Assembly (NCBI GenBank): GCA_946480655.1
Contig: CAMLKN010000002.1
Location: 1 to 40,698 of the forward strand
Reading direction: 5' to 3'
DNA length: 40,698 bases
Origin: an uncultured Devosia sp.
Lineage (GTDB): Bacteria > Pseudomonadota > Alphaproteobacteria > Rhizobiales > Devosiaceae
The stretch's first letter is position 1; each line of letters starts with the position of its first letter. Of the stretch, positions 6,015 through 15,770 are shown in pieces. Made by a program: the position numbers and the translations under genes. The notes under the pieces are model-generated. The model was not told where the DNA came from, ran no database searches, and saw only the letters and a program-made list of their open reading frames with translations.

Positions 6015-8525
6015 TCAGGGCGCCGCTGCCGGCGCCAGCATATTGCCCATGTCCGGCGCCCGGCTCGGGGTCGCCTTGCCCTTCTCCCACCAGAAGCCCT
6101 GGCCGAAATCGCGCTGCCAGGTCCGCTGGCTGCGCTTGAAGCTGGCATTGGCCTCGGGGTCGACCAGGAATTGCGCCTGGTCAAGCACCAGGCGCTCCCA
6201 GGCCAGGCGCAGATACCAGATATTGCCGCCTGGCACGTTGCCCCGGGCGAACTGCACGAGCTCGCGGCCGAACTTGGCCTCGTGGAGATCCTTGCCCTGC
6301 ACAAGCTCCATCATGTTGCCGATCGTCAGCTGCCGGAAATCATTGGCGCGCTGCATCAGCGGTCCGGCCACTGAAAGCTCGATCCCGCCCCCGAAGCGGT
6401 TCACGTCCGAAAACAGGAAATCGCCATAGAGGCCGAAGCCACCGCCCTGCATCAGGGCGGCCGCCCAGAAATTGGCCGAGGTCATGGGCTGCGGATCGCG
6501 GCCGCCGGCGACGGATTTGAGCTGCATGGAGAGGGCACCGAACACCATGCTGGCCAGCAAGAGGCTCCCGGCATAGGCAGCGGCCCCGGCAAAATCCTTG
6601 CCGGCGATGCGCCGATGGATCTGGTGGCCATGCAGCATGGCATAGGCCGCGCCGAAACTCTTGAACTGGGCAAAGCTGCGCAGCAGCTCGCCGCCCACCG
6701 TGCCCGGCTGGTTCTGGTCGAGCAGCAGCGTACGGCTGCGATGTCCGCCCGAGGGCACGGCATATTCGGTCAGCACATGCACCATGGAGAGATATTTCTC
6801 GGCCAGCTTGGGGCTGAGCGCTGCGACATCGGTGGGGCGCATCATGGTCAGCCCGTCCGGTGTCTCATGCAGTGCAGCGCGACGCATGAAATTCCAGTCC
6901 GCCTCCTTGAAGCCGAACCGGGTCAGCGTGTCGCGGAAAGTCGGGTGCATCCCCGCCCAGTCCTTGCCTGCCTGGTTGGCCATTTCGTGCAGGAACGCCA
7001 TGCCGAAAGCATGCTTGCCTGCCTGGGTGAAGGGGGTCAGGCCCGAATAGGTGAGCACCCGATCGCCCAGGAAGCCCATCCAGGCCGGGCCCTGCAGCGT
7101 GCCGACATATCGCGCCTGCTTCTGGAACACATGCACGGCGTTGTCGAGGATGAGCCCGGCCGCCACCGCCTCGCGCCGTCCGGTCGGTGTCATGGCACGG
7201 ACATAGTCGCCCCAGATCCCGCCATTGATCCCGGCAAAGCCGCGGGCGATCACCTGAGTGCCGAAATCAGACATCGAGGTCAGGGCCGCGCCGCCCAGCG
7301 CCGTCGAGGTGATGAAGCTGCGCGCGCCGCCCAGAACATTGGCGACCGTGCTGCCCACCGGCGTCGTGAGGCTGCCGCGCAGCGAGCCCCAGACAGCGTC
7401 GATGCGATTATGGTAGCGGCTGGCCCGGGCCAGCGGATCGCCGGAACCGGCAAAGCGGGCTTCCTTGCCGGCTGCCTTCAGCTGCGCCTGCTGGGTCACC
7501 AGCTGCTTGAGCCATTCGATGGTGCCATTGGGGTTCGGCCCCAGCACCTCCATGGCGGCAATGTCGCGGGACATCATGTTGATATGGCCCATCATGGCAC
7601 CGAACGGGTCGCCGCCGCCCCCGAAATCCTTCTGGTACGCCATCCAGTCGTCGGCAGATTTGAACACCAGAAAGCGATGCTCGGCATGCTGGTTGGCGAG
7701 AGCCCCGCGGCCCTGCCCTTGGCGCAGCGGCTGGCGCTCGTTCCACCCATCGGTGGCGATGCGGTCCCAGATGGCGCCGAGTACCTCGTCGAGCTCGCCT
7801 GCCGTTACCTCGGCGCCGGTCAGCGGATGGGTCATGCGGCTGGGGTCGAGCCGCGGCTTGATCTGGGCAATCCAGCCCTCGCGGCCGATCCGCCGCAGGG
7901 CCTGCGGATCGTGCCGCTGCGGCAGCCCCCAGTTCTCGAGCTTGCCGATGGCGCCGCCGGCGGCGTTGAACCGCGTGCGCAGCCACTCGGCCGTCTTCGT
8001 CCAGCTTTCGGCCAGCCCCTTGGCGGCCAGGTCGCCGCTGTTCTCGCCGAACAGCTCGCGCACCACGTTGGGCAATTGCGCCCGGTTGTGGCGGGTCAGG
8101 TCGCCGCCCCAGGCGCCGCGCCGAAATGTGTAGAGCAGGCTCTCCATCATGGCATGGGCCATGCCGGTAATGGCCGCCTCTCGGCCCGCGACGCTCTCGA
8201 ACCTGGCTTCGCCATTGTGCTCGAGCAGAAAGAGGGCGCCGCTCGCCACGTCGCGCTGCCCGCCCGGCGTCTTGTGCGTACGCAGATCCTCGGCGATGCG
8301 CCGGATACTGGCGATCGACAGTTTTGCCTTGCGCTTCTGGTGCTCGGTTTCGGCTTTCAGCAGGGCCTGCAGCTGTGCCTTGGCCTCGGCATCGGCCGTC
8401 GCGTCGCTGTCGAGCGCCGCGCGTGATCGGGCCCGGTTGAATTCCCGCGCCAGCCGGGCGGCATCCTCGCCCGTGATCTCGCCGGCCTTGCGGGCCTCCT
8501 CGAGGCAATTGTTGATCGCTACCAT
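6015..8525 (-). CDS. Large internal virion / DNA-ejection protein (T7 gp16 position)
   Basis: 836 aa. The ATG at 8525 has GGAGA six bases upstream. The gene occupies the place of T7 gp16, between a second large internal protein and the tailspike. The N-terminal third is helical and charged. The middle and C-terminal parts contain Ala/Gly/Ser-rich and amphipathic helices and a hydrophobic stretch (AYAGSLLLASMVFGALSMQL). Such proteins sit in the capsid core and form the channel for DNA entry across the cell envelope. No lytic transglycosylase motif was seen; the hydrolase is in the 909-aa protein instead. Function is inferred from size, composition and order. Confidence 0.7.
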   Translation of the reverse strand: MVAINNCLEEARKAGEITGEDAARLAREFNRARSRAALDSDATADAEAKAQLQALLKAETEHQKRKAKLSIASIRRIAEDLRTHKTPGGQRDVASGALFLLEHNGEARFESVAGREAAITGMAHAMMESLLYTFRRGAWGGDLTRHNRAQLPNVVRELFGENSGDLAAKGLAESWTKTAEWLRTRFNAAGGAIGKLENWGLPQRHDPQALRRIGREGWIAQIKPRLDPSRMTHPLTGAEVTAGELDEVLGAIWDRIATDGWNERQPLRQGQGRGALANQHAEHRFLVFKSADDWMAYQKDFGGGGDPFGAMMGHINMMSRDIAAMEVLGPNPNGTIEWLKQLVTQQAQLKAAGKEARFAGSGDPLARASRYHNRIDAVWGSLRGSLTTPVGSTVANVLGGARSFITSTALGGAALTSMSDFGTQVIARGFAGINGGIWGDYVRAMTPTGRREAVAAGLILDNAVHVFQKQARYVGTLQGPAWMGFLGDRVLTYSGLTPFTQAGKHAFGMAFLHEMANQAGKDWAGMHPTFRDTLTRFGFKEADWNFMRRAALHETPDGLTMMRPTDVAALSPKLAEKYLSMVHVLTEYAVPSGGHRSRTLLLDQNQPGTVGGELLRSFAQFKSFGAAYAMLHGHQIHRRIAGKDFAGAAAYAGSLLLASMVFGALSMQLKSVAGGRDPQPMTSANFWAAALMQGGGFGLYGDFLFSDVNRFGGGIELSVAGPLMQRANDFRQLTIGNMMELVQGKDLHEAKFGRELVQFARGNVPGGNIWYLRLAWERLVLDQAQFLVDPEANASFKRSQRTWQRDFGQGFWWEKGKATPSRAPDMGNMLAPAAAP

Positions 8526-8535
8526 GGGAAATCTC

Positions 8536-10422
8536 CTAAAGCCTGCAGACTGCCACGACGCGCTCGAGCTGCGCCGCCCGGTCGATGGATTGGCGGATCC
8601 CCTCGGCCGTCATCAGCTCGTCGCCAAAGGGCACGGCCAGGTCACCCAGCCCCTCTTCATCAGCCCAGGCCACCAGGGCCTCCATATCCCGTTCCCAATC
8701 CGCCATGAGCTCGTCGGGCAATTCGTCCATGGCTTCGGGCGGCCGGCTGCCCAGCCCGTCGAATTCGGCCGCCGGCGCCGGAAGCGTCCGGCTCACCCCG
8801 GCCATGTCGCTCATGGCCCAGTCCAGTGCCGTGCGCAGATCCTCCCCCTCATTGAGATGCAGGTCCACTGCAGCCCGAATGGCGCGGTCGGGAGCCGTGC
8901 CGCCGGCCATTTCCAGCGCCTGGCGCACCGCATTGGCGGCATCGAGCCGGGCCTGCGGTCCTGCCGCCGTCCAGCGGGCCTCCGCCTCGCTGATATCGGC
9001 CATGCGGGCCAGAATGTCAGCATCGCGCATGCCCGCGAAATCGACGCCCCGGCTTTCCCAGTACGTGCGCTCGGCACTGATATCGCCGCCAGGTCGCCTT
9101 CCCTGCTCTTCGGCCAGGGCGTCGATAAACGCCTGACGGCTCACATAGCCATTGCCATCGTCGATGTCGCTGCGACCCCCGAAGGCGGCCCGCATTTCGT
9201 CCACCGGGATATTGTCGAGATCGCTGTGCCCGCCCTTTCGGAAGAGCCCCGGCATGTCCTGAGCGGTCAGCCCCATGGCGCGGAGCTCATCGGCCATTGG
9301 GCCGTCCGGGTCGACACCCCCGATCCGCGCCACCTCGCGCATGACCGGCCGCTGCGACGGCCCTGCGCTAGCTGCCGCGATGCCGCCGCGGATCGTTGTG
9401 AGCGTTTCGGCAAAGCTCTCCGGATTGGGGGCATAGCCATCCACGCGCTCGGGCGCCATGGCATCGACAATGCGGTTGACCTGCATGTCGTCGAGCGCCA
9501 TGGGCTGCGCCGGAAGGGGGCGCGCCTCGGGAGAGGACACCGCGCGCAGCTGCGCCTCGGCATGCGACAGGGCTAGCTCATGCCGGCCGGGCGAAAATCC
9601 ATCGGGGATCTGCGCATCGACCAAAGCCAGCATATCCCCGGCCTGCGCGGCGCCCCGCAGGGGTGAGGCGAGCATGGCGGCGCCTTCGGCCAAGCTGCGA
9701 CCCCCGGCGCCCAGGAAACCACCAAAGGCAGCGGCAAAGCCGATATTGGCCAGCGCCTGGTCCCATCCGGCATCGAGGCCCGCCCGCGCCCGCCACTCCT
9801 GCACCGCCGGCTGGATCGCGGCTTCCGAGACAGCATTGACCCCGGCTTCGCTGGCCGCCGTGGTGAGGATCCGGCCGATGGCGGTACGCGCACCGCCCGG
9901 CCCGCCGCCCAGGGCGAGCGAGCCCACCTGCAGCGGGTCGCGCAGGCTGGCCGCGCCGGCACCGGCAAACATGTAGATGAACTTGTCCCACCCGGGGCGG
10001 CTTTCCATCAGGCGTGCGGCATTCTCGTCGGCGCCGCGTGCCAGCTCTATGGCATAGGCAGCCGGATCGAACTGGGCCCAGTCACCCGCGGCATCGGCCG
10101 GGAAGCGCGCAGCCTGTTCGCTCATGAACTGGGCGAAGCGCGTGCGGGCGGCCTCTACCGGCGTCGGCCCTTCCGGGTCGAGCCGGTTGCCGATATTGGC
10201 CACCATGAGCGGATTGGGTGGCGCTTCCTGCCCGGTGCCCGCCTTGAAGCGCCGCCGCCATTCCTCATAGGCATCGACCAAAGCTTCATGGGCCGAGTTG
10301 GAATTCTCCACCAGCCGCTGCTGCTCGAAGAGCGCGCCGATGACGTCGCCCGGTTCCGCCACGCCGCCGCCCGGGCGTGTCGCGGGCTGGAATGGGTCGG
10401 GCGCGAGCCAGAAATTCTCCAT
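8536..10422 (-). CDS. Internal virion protein (ejection protein), second of three
   Basis: 628 aa, starting MENFWLAPDPFQPATRPGGG. The ATG follows immediately after the TAG of the 909-aa gene (10423). An Ala/Gly-rich hydrophobic segment at about 150-260 could insert in membrane; the remainder is acidic and helical. It lies within the block of three proteins placed like T7 gp14/gp15/gp16. No catalytic motif was seen. Confidence 0.65.
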   Translation of the reverse strand: MENFWLAPDPFQPATRPGGGVAEPGDVIGALFEQQRLVENSNSAHEALVDAYEEWRRRFKAGTGQEAPPNPLMVANIGNRLDPEGPTPVEAARTRFAQFMSEQAARFPADAAGDWAQFDPAAYAIELARGADENAARLMESRPGWDKFIYMFAGAGAASLRDPLQVGSLALGGGPGGARTAIGRILTTAASEAGVNAVSEAAIQPAVQEWRARAGLDAGWDQALANIGFAAAFGGFLGAGGRSLAEGAAMLASPLRGAAQAGDMLALVDAQIPDGFSPGRHELALSHAEAQLRAVSSPEARPLPAQPMALDDMQVNRIVDAMAPERVDGYAPNPESFAETLTTIRGGIAAASAGPSQRPVMREVARIGGVDPDGPMADELRAMGLTAQDMPGLFRKGGHSDLDNIPVDEMRAAFGGRSDIDDGNGYVSRQAFIDALAEEQGRRPGGDISAERTYWESRGVDFAGMRDADILARMADISEAEARWTAAGPQARLDAANAVRQALEMAGGTAPDRAIRAAVDLHLNEGEDLRTALDWAMSDMAGVSRTLPAPAAEFDGLGSRPPEAMDELPDELMADWERDMEALVAWADEEGLGDLAVPFGDELMTAEGIRQSIDRAAQLERVVAVCRL

Positions 10423-13152
10423 CTACTGGCCCACCCCGCCCGGGCGCCAGAAGACCGGTGGCTGCAGCGGATTGAATGCGCCGCCCATGGGCCTTTGCGC
10501 CTGCATCTCGCGCAGCTGGCTCACGTCCAGCACCCAATGAGTGCCATCCGGGGCCTGCAGGAATTGCGGATCGAAGCCATTGGGGTCGCCCAGGGCGACC
10601 CGGTACTGCCCGTTGCCCACGGCCACCAGCCGCGCCTGCTGCACTTGCCAGGGCTGGACGGCCACGCCATTGCCGCTGGCGATCGGTGGCAGGGCCGCCA
10701 GGTCCTCTGCAGTGATTCGTCCGACAAGGGCCTGCAGCTCCTCGGCTGGCATGTCCGGCGGCGCCACCGTGGCAAAGCCGTTGACCTGGGTCATGCCGCC
10801 AAACTGCACTCCATTGACCGTACGCGCGCCCAGGGCCCTGTTGACCGACTTCTCCCAGATGGCAAAGGCAGCGGAGCTTTCATCATCGACATCGGACGGG
10901 TCGAAGCCCATGGCCGCCGCCTGGCCCTCGAACAGGATGGAGGCGACATTGAGCACTGCCGCGCGGGTAGCCGGATTGGCCGCCAGCGCCCCGCCGAGCA
11001 CGGCACCGCCGGCATTGGCCATGGTCCCTTCGCTCGGCATCTTCACACTGATGGTCTTGTCGCGCCGCCCGGCCAGCACACGGCTTACCTCATTGGCGAC
11101 CCCGATATCGCCGCCGGCCGCCGCGATGCCCGCCACATAGGCCAGCTCAGGCCCGGCGTCGCCCAGCTCGCCGAGGGCGCGCCCGGCGTCGTCGCCGAAA
11201 TGCTCGCGCACCGACAATGCAAACTGGGGCAGGAATTCGGGCTGGGCATAGAAAGCGGCCGCGAGCTGCTGACGCTCCTCCTCGCGGAAATACTGGGGTG
11301 GTGTGCCATACATGGCGGCCACCGCCTTGCCCTGCTGCGCGCGCAGGGCCAGGCTCTCCGGGTTGGATGGGTCCACCGGCTCGAGCGCAATGGCACCGGC
11401 CCGCGCCGCCTGCCCCAGCGGATCGGTCTGGCGCTCGAGCAGGATCTCGTCGCGGCGCTTGAGGGCCTGGGCAAAGATCTCGCTCTGCACCACGAAGTTT
11501 GGCGAGCCGGGAACCGGCGCCAGGGCGGCCAGCCGGTCATTGAGCTCGGCCGGCGTCTCGAGCTCCATGCCCGCCGTGGCTTCCCACCCCAGCCGCGCCC
11601 GATCGCGGGCCTCTGACCAGGCCGTGGTGTCCATGCCCAGGGCGGCCAGGCGCGCCGGGTCCAGATCATTCGCCGCCGTGTCGAGCCCCACGCCGGTCGT
11701 GGCGATCGAGGCGATGTCGGCCTCCATCAGGCCCTCGATGCGGGCGCGCTCGGCCTTGGTCTCCGCTGTCAGCCGGTTCTGCGCTGTCAGGGCCTGGGCA
11801 TTGAGCTGGTCGGCAAGGGCCTTGACCTGGGTAAAGCCCAGATCGGTCACCGGCCCTTCACCCTTGGCCCAGTCGGTTAAAAGCTGGTTGGCGAAGTCCT
11901 GCTGGGCCTGTGGCGTGGGCAGGCTGGCAAAGACACCGTTAGCGCGGGCATAGGCCAGCGTCGTGTCGAGCTTGGTCCGCTGCGCCTCGGCCTCGGCCGG
12001 GGTAATGACATTGGCGGCCTCGGCATGATCGATCTGGGTCAGGAGCCGGCTGGCCTGGTTGCCCAGGATCGTCTCTGCCTCCGGATTGGCACCGAGCAGG
12101 TAAGCCTGTTTCTCGATGTCGCCCAGCTGCGCGGCATAGCCTTCCGAATAGGCGCTTGCTTGTTCGGCCAGGAGCTTGGCCTCGTGCCGCTGCGCCACGG
12201 ACCGCATATAGGTCTCGCTGCGTTCGGCAAAGGTGCGGTCGAACAGGTCGCGGACGCGCGGATCGCCGAAATTCTCGTCCTGGCTGTAGCGGTCGCGGAT
12301 CTCACCCAGGGCATTGGCAAATCCGGCAGGATCGTCCTGATACTGGTCGAAGGCCGCGCCAATATCGGTTGAGACCCCCTGCTGCAGGCGCCAGCCATAG
12401 GTGCGGATTGCCGCCGCGTCGAAGGCATCGCCATAGATGGTGTTGTCGTTGCGCAGGGCCAGCGGCGTCGGGTTGAGCCCTCCGGTCGCGGGCGCATGGT
12501 CATGACCGGCGCCGCCCCGGGCTGAAGCGAGTTCGATGTGCCAGTCCTCATTGGCCAGCGGAAAGGCCAGGCCGAACTTGCCGGCATTGGCATGCACCCA
12601 TTGCCGCGCCGCGTCGCTGCCATAGGCCAGGTCATAGGCATCGCCATGCTGGTGGCGGCTCTTGCCCGGCGGCGCCACCCATTTGCGGGCCTCGGCCTCA
12701 CTGCCATATTTGGCCAGCGCTTCGGCGTAGAGCTCTGACTGCCGCTCTGCCGATCGATAGCCGGAATTGAGTGTTAGCTGGCTGCGGATATTGTCCGGCG
12801 CCGCGGCAAAAAGGGCAGCCAGCGCGCCGCGGAACTGCGGCTGGATGCCGGCAAGATGCGCTTCCTTGCCCGCCGGCACATGCGGGCTGAGGTCATATTC
12901 GCCTTCCGGCGCTGCGGCCGCTATCGCGCTCTGCCGCTCGAGATAGCCAAGGCCTGCCGCTTGTCCGGCATTGAGCCCGGCCATCTGTCCCTCATTGGCG
13001 GCCGCGCGGTCCGCCATGGCCTTGAGCCGCCCGGAAACCGAATTGCCAAGAGCGGCCAGGGCCTGCATGGCCTCGCCGCCACCGACAGCGAAATCCGGCG
13101 TCTGGGCGATCTGGGCGCGCCCCTCGAAACGTTGAATGGGTCGTCTTGCCAC
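10423..13152 (-). CDS. Large virion protein with M15/VanY peptidase domain
   Basis: 909 aa, GTG start at 13152 three bases after the preceding TAG. Residues about 125-210 contain SGYRSAERQ, SRHQHGDAYDL (His167, Asp174) and DWHIEL (His205, Glu207), the M15B carboxypeptidase VanY signature. This is probably the virion-carried muralytic activity that opens the cell wall during DNA entry. After this domain come about 690 residues of helical, Ala/Glu/Gln-rich sequence typical of internal core proteins. T7-type virions usually carry a transglycosylase in gp16, so a peptidase in this protein is a swap of both enzyme type and location. Confidence 0.82.
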   Translation of the reverse strand: MARRPIQRFEGRAQIAQTPDFAVGGGEAMQALAALGNSVSGRLKAMADRAAANEGQMAGLNAGQAAGLGYLERQSAIAAAAPEGEYDLSPHVPAGKEAHLAGIQPQFRGALAALFAAAPDNIRSQLTLNSGYRSAERQSELYAEALAKYGSEAEARKWVAPPGKSRHQHGDAYDLAYGSDAARQWVHANAGKFGLAFPLANEDWHIELASARGGAGHDHAPATGGLNPTPLALRNDNTIYGDAFDAAAIRTYGWRLQQGVSTDIGAAFDQYQDDPAGFANALGEIRDRYSQDENFGDPRVRDLFDRTFAERSETYMRSVAQRHEAKLLAEQASAYSEGYAAQLGDIEKQAYLLGANPEAETILGNQASRLLTQIDHAEAANVITPAEAEAQRTKLDTTLAYARANGVFASLPTPQAQQDFANQLLTDWAKGEGPVTDLGFTQVKALADQLNAQALTAQNRLTAETKAERARIEGLMEADIASIATTGVGLDTAANDLDPARLAALGMDTTAWSEARDRARLGWEATAGMELETPAELNDRLAALAPVPGSPNFVVQSEIFAQALKRRDEILLERQTDPLGQAARAGAIALEPVDPSNPESLALRAQQGKAVAAMYGTPPQYFREEERQQLAAAFYAQPEFLPQFALSVREHFGDDAGRALGELGDAGPELAYVAGIAAAGGDIGVANEVSRVLAGRRDKTISVKMPSEGTMANAGGAVLGGALAANPATRAAVLNVASILFEGQAAAMGFDPSDVDDESSAAFAIWEKSVNRALGARTVNGVQFGGMTQVNGFATVAPPDMPAEELQALVGRITAEDLAALPPIASGNGVAVQPWQVQQARLVAVGNGQYRVALGDPNGFDPQFLQAPDGTHWVLDVSQLREMQAQRPMGGAFNPLQPPVFWRPGGVGQ

Positions 13153-13155
13153 GGC

Positions 13156-13710
13156 CTAGATACCCCGCTCCAGCACGTCCATTCCATAGTTGAGCCCGGC
13201 ATCGGCCGCTCCGGCCAGGCCGGAGAACAGGCCCTCCATGCCGCGCCGGCGGATCCCGCGCGCCCGCACCTTCAACAGGGCCCGCCGGTATTCGTCCTGG
13301 TCGCGGTCGATATTGAGCTCTGTCGTGGCCTCGCGCGAGGCCTGGCTCCGGGACGTGCCGGCAATGCCGCCCCCGGACACGTCGACGCCGCCGGCGGCGA
13401 AGGCCACGTCATTCTCGCCGAGCACGCGGAACAGCTCCCGGCGCATGCTGTTCTGCCGCTGCGTAGCCGCGAGGCGCTCCTGCCCCGCCTGCAGCTCGAC
13501 CTGGTCGGCCTGCTCATTGGCCGAAGCAAGGGCCGAAATACCGGTGCCCACGGCGCCGATCGCCGCGATCGCCGAGGCAATGGCCTGCAATGACTGCAGG
13601 GCAGTTGCCGTGCTTGCAGCGGCCGTGCCTGCAGCTGCGGCCGTGCCAGCGGCTGCGGTGCCGCCCGCTGTCATCATCGCTGCCGTTGCTGTTGCCAGTA
13701 TCTCCGCCAT
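13156..13710 (-). CDS. Internal virion protein (T7 gp14-like)
   Basis: 184 aa, starting MAEILATATAAMMTAGG. The N-terminal 75 residues are almost entirely Ala/Thr/Gly/Ile and hydrophobic. The rest is charged and helical (QADQVELQAGQERLAATQ) with a Gly-rich turn VSGGGIAGTS. Such a layout is typical of the smallest internal core protein of T7-like phages, which forms the outer-membrane part of the ejection channel. The ATG at 13710 overlaps the stop of the gp12-like gene (ATGA). Confidence 0.7.
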   Translation of the reverse strand: MAEILATATAAMMTAGGTAAAGTAAAAGTAAASTATALQSLQAIASAIAAIGAVGTGISALASANEQADQVELQAGQERLAATQRQNSMRRELFRVLGENDVAFAAGGVDVSGGGIAGTSRSQASREATTELNIDRDQDEYRRALLKVRARGIRRRGMEGLFSGLAGAADAGLNYGMDVLERGI

Positions 13711-15770
13711 CAGAGCTGCGCCTCCGCCGTCACGCTGCGCACGGTCAGCCGTCCGGGCCGTACCTGCGAAATGGTCCAATAGGGTTCATCGGCAAAACCG
13801 GTCAGGCCCCGGATGGTGATCTCGCCGGTAACGCCCTGGTCGAGCTCGGGCACGTCCGCCACCATGCCGAAGCGAAGGAGGTCCACGTCCTGCAGCGCCT
13901 TGCCATTGACGCTCACCGCCAAGCTCGTCGTATCGATCACCGAGATCTTGAGGCTGTGGATCCGCGCCTTGCGCTTCAGCACCGTATTGGGCCCGATGTC
14001 GCGGCTCTGCGGCAGACTTTGGGCGACCGGCGCCGCCCAGCTTCCCACTGTCCAGGTCTCGACGGCCACGGGCAGGGTGATCGCCCCGCCCGAAACCGTG
14101 AACGGCCCGAAGACACTCCCATCGGCAATCACCCAGATGCCGCTGCGGCCATTGAACCGGCTGCCGCAATTGACCGTGACGCTTGCCGGGCTGTTCGTCC
14201 CGCTCACCGCCTCGTCGAGAAGCAGGCCATCTTCCTGGCGCTCGAGGCGCCGGCCGCTCGGGCGCTGGATGAGCCAGCTCACCTCGTTGCGGCCATTGAC
14301 CGAAACTGCCTTGAACAGCCCGGCTCCGCTGGTCATCCGGCCAAAGCCGGTCACCTCATACTCGCGCAGCAGCACCCCGGACACGGCTGAGCCATCCGCC
14401 TGCACCAGCATCAGCTGATGCCCGTCGCTGGAAACAGTGGAGCGGCGCACGGCCATGTCCCTCACGCCGGTCACCAGGTGCGCGGCATAGAGCGAAAAGT
14501 CCAGGGCGGCAAAATTTCCTTCCACATCGGTATAGCGCAGCTCGGACAGCACACCGCCCGATCGATGGGAGAAGAGGGCCGCGCCCTCGCTTTCGACAAT
14601 CGGGACGCCCCGGGGCGTGCCATGGGTCGAGGCCTTGACATGGTTGGGCGCCTCGGTGGCGGCCAGCGTCCGGCTCTCGAGCCAGTATTCGGCCTTGCTG
14701 GTGAAGATCAGCAGATTGAGATTATCCACGATGCGCTCGATGCGCTCGCCGGCGGCGGCATTCATCGGCACCAGGGCGGGCCCATCGGCGCCGGTGAAGC
14801 GCTCGTCATAGTTGAAATAGTCGGCCAGGCGGGAAAAGGCCCAGGCGCGGCGCAGCCCCTTGAAGCCGCCAATGGCCAGGCGCTGCCCGTTGGTGAAACA
14901 ACCGCATTGCGGCCAGCCCCGGTCGGCGCTCCAGAGCGGCTCGCCCGGCGCCACACCCACAACGGTTTTGCGCGAAATGATCGCGGCGTCGGTCTTGTTG
15001 ATGACCCGGCCCGATACCGCCCAACCGTCGCCCTCATTACCGGCGCCCGAGAAGACGATATTGACCTTGTCGGCAACGCTGGTCACGGCTACGGCACCCG
15101 GCGACACGTTGGGCAGGTCGAGAATGGCCGGCTCGATCAGATTGACCAGGTCTGCGGTGGTGCTGTCATAAAGGATTGCCACGGTGTCCTGGCCGGAAAC
15201 GGTCAGCACGAACACGCTGTCGGCGTCGGTCAGCCCGACGAATTCGATCTCCCACACGGCCGCCACGCCGTTGGTATAGGGGTCACCATTGATGTCGGCG
15301 CCATAATCCCAATTGGGCACGCCGGTCCAGGGCGCGTTGTCGACGCTCCAGTCGGTCGGGCCTGCATGCTTCAGCCGCTTGGTCTCCAGGTCCTCGTGAA
15401 ACAGCAGCATCGTGTCGTCGAGCTGGGCCGTGGTGATCTCGGGCAGCATGGCAGCCGTCAGGCCGGCGATGCTCACTGTGTCGAGGAGGCTGGTTTCGCC
15501 CCAGATATCGACCGCGCCATCGCGCGCCACCACGTCATAGACGACGCCGGTCGACGCCTCGAAATTGAAGAGCCGCGCAGCGTCGGCCGGCACGCTGCCG
15601 ATATCGCGCAGCCCATCCCGATTGCGAAACCCACCCTGCGGCGAAGCCTCGATATTCTCGGCCCTGGCCAGCCCCGTCGAATAGGGTTTGAGGCCCGTCC
15701 GCTCGTGCAGCAGCGGGTCGAGCTCGAGGGAGTTGAAGGCGGCCTGCAGGCGTCCGGGACGGCCGACCAT
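13710..15770 (-). CDS. Tail tubular protein B (T7 gp12-like nozzle)
   Basis: 686 aa, beta-rich. GWPQCGCFTNGQRLAIGGF followed by RAWAFSRLADYFNYDE is the characteristic gp12-family motif (commonly GxP...FFxQRLxxAG...xxSxxGDFxNF). The product forms the tail nozzle below the gp11-like ring. Gene order (gp11-like, gp12-like, gp14-like) agrees. Both ends are coupled by ATGA overlaps. Confidence 0.88.
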   Translation of the reverse strand: MVGRPGRLQAAFNSLELDPLLHERTGLKPYSTGLARAENIEASPQGGFRNRDGLRDIGSVPADAARLFNFEASTGVVYDVVARDGAVDIWGETSLLDTVSIAGLTAAMLPEITTAQLDDTMLLFHEDLETKRLKHAGPTDWSVDNAPWTGVPNWDYGADINGDPYTNGVAAVWEIEFVGLTDADSVFVLTVSGQDTVAILYDSTTADLVNLIEPAILDLPNVSPGAVAVTSVADKVNIVFSGAGNEGDGWAVSGRVINKTDAAIISRKTVVGVAPGEPLWSADRGWPQCGCFTNGQRLAIGGFKGLRRAWAFSRLADYFNYDERFTGADGPALVPMNAAAGERIERIVDNLNLLIFTSKAEYWLESRTLAATEAPNHVKASTHGTPRGVPIVESEGAALFSHRSGGVLSELRYTDVEGNFAALDFSLYAAHLVTGVRDMAVRRSTVSSDGHQLMLVQADGSAVSGVLLREYEVTGFGRMTSGAGLFKAVSVNGRNEVSWLIQRPSGRRLERQEDGLLLDEAVSGTNSPASVTVNCGSRFNGRSGIWVIADGSVFGPFTVSGGAITLPVAVETWTVGSWAAPVAQSLPQSRDIGPNTVLKRKARIHSLKISVIDTTSLAVSVNGKALQDVDLLRFGMVADVPELDQGVTGEITIRGLTGFADEPYWTISQVRPGRLTVRSVTAEAQL

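Noticed and set aside
6615..8426. 603-aa open frame on the plus strand
   Set aside because: Antisense to the 836-aa ejection protein gene, with no family motif or ribosome site.
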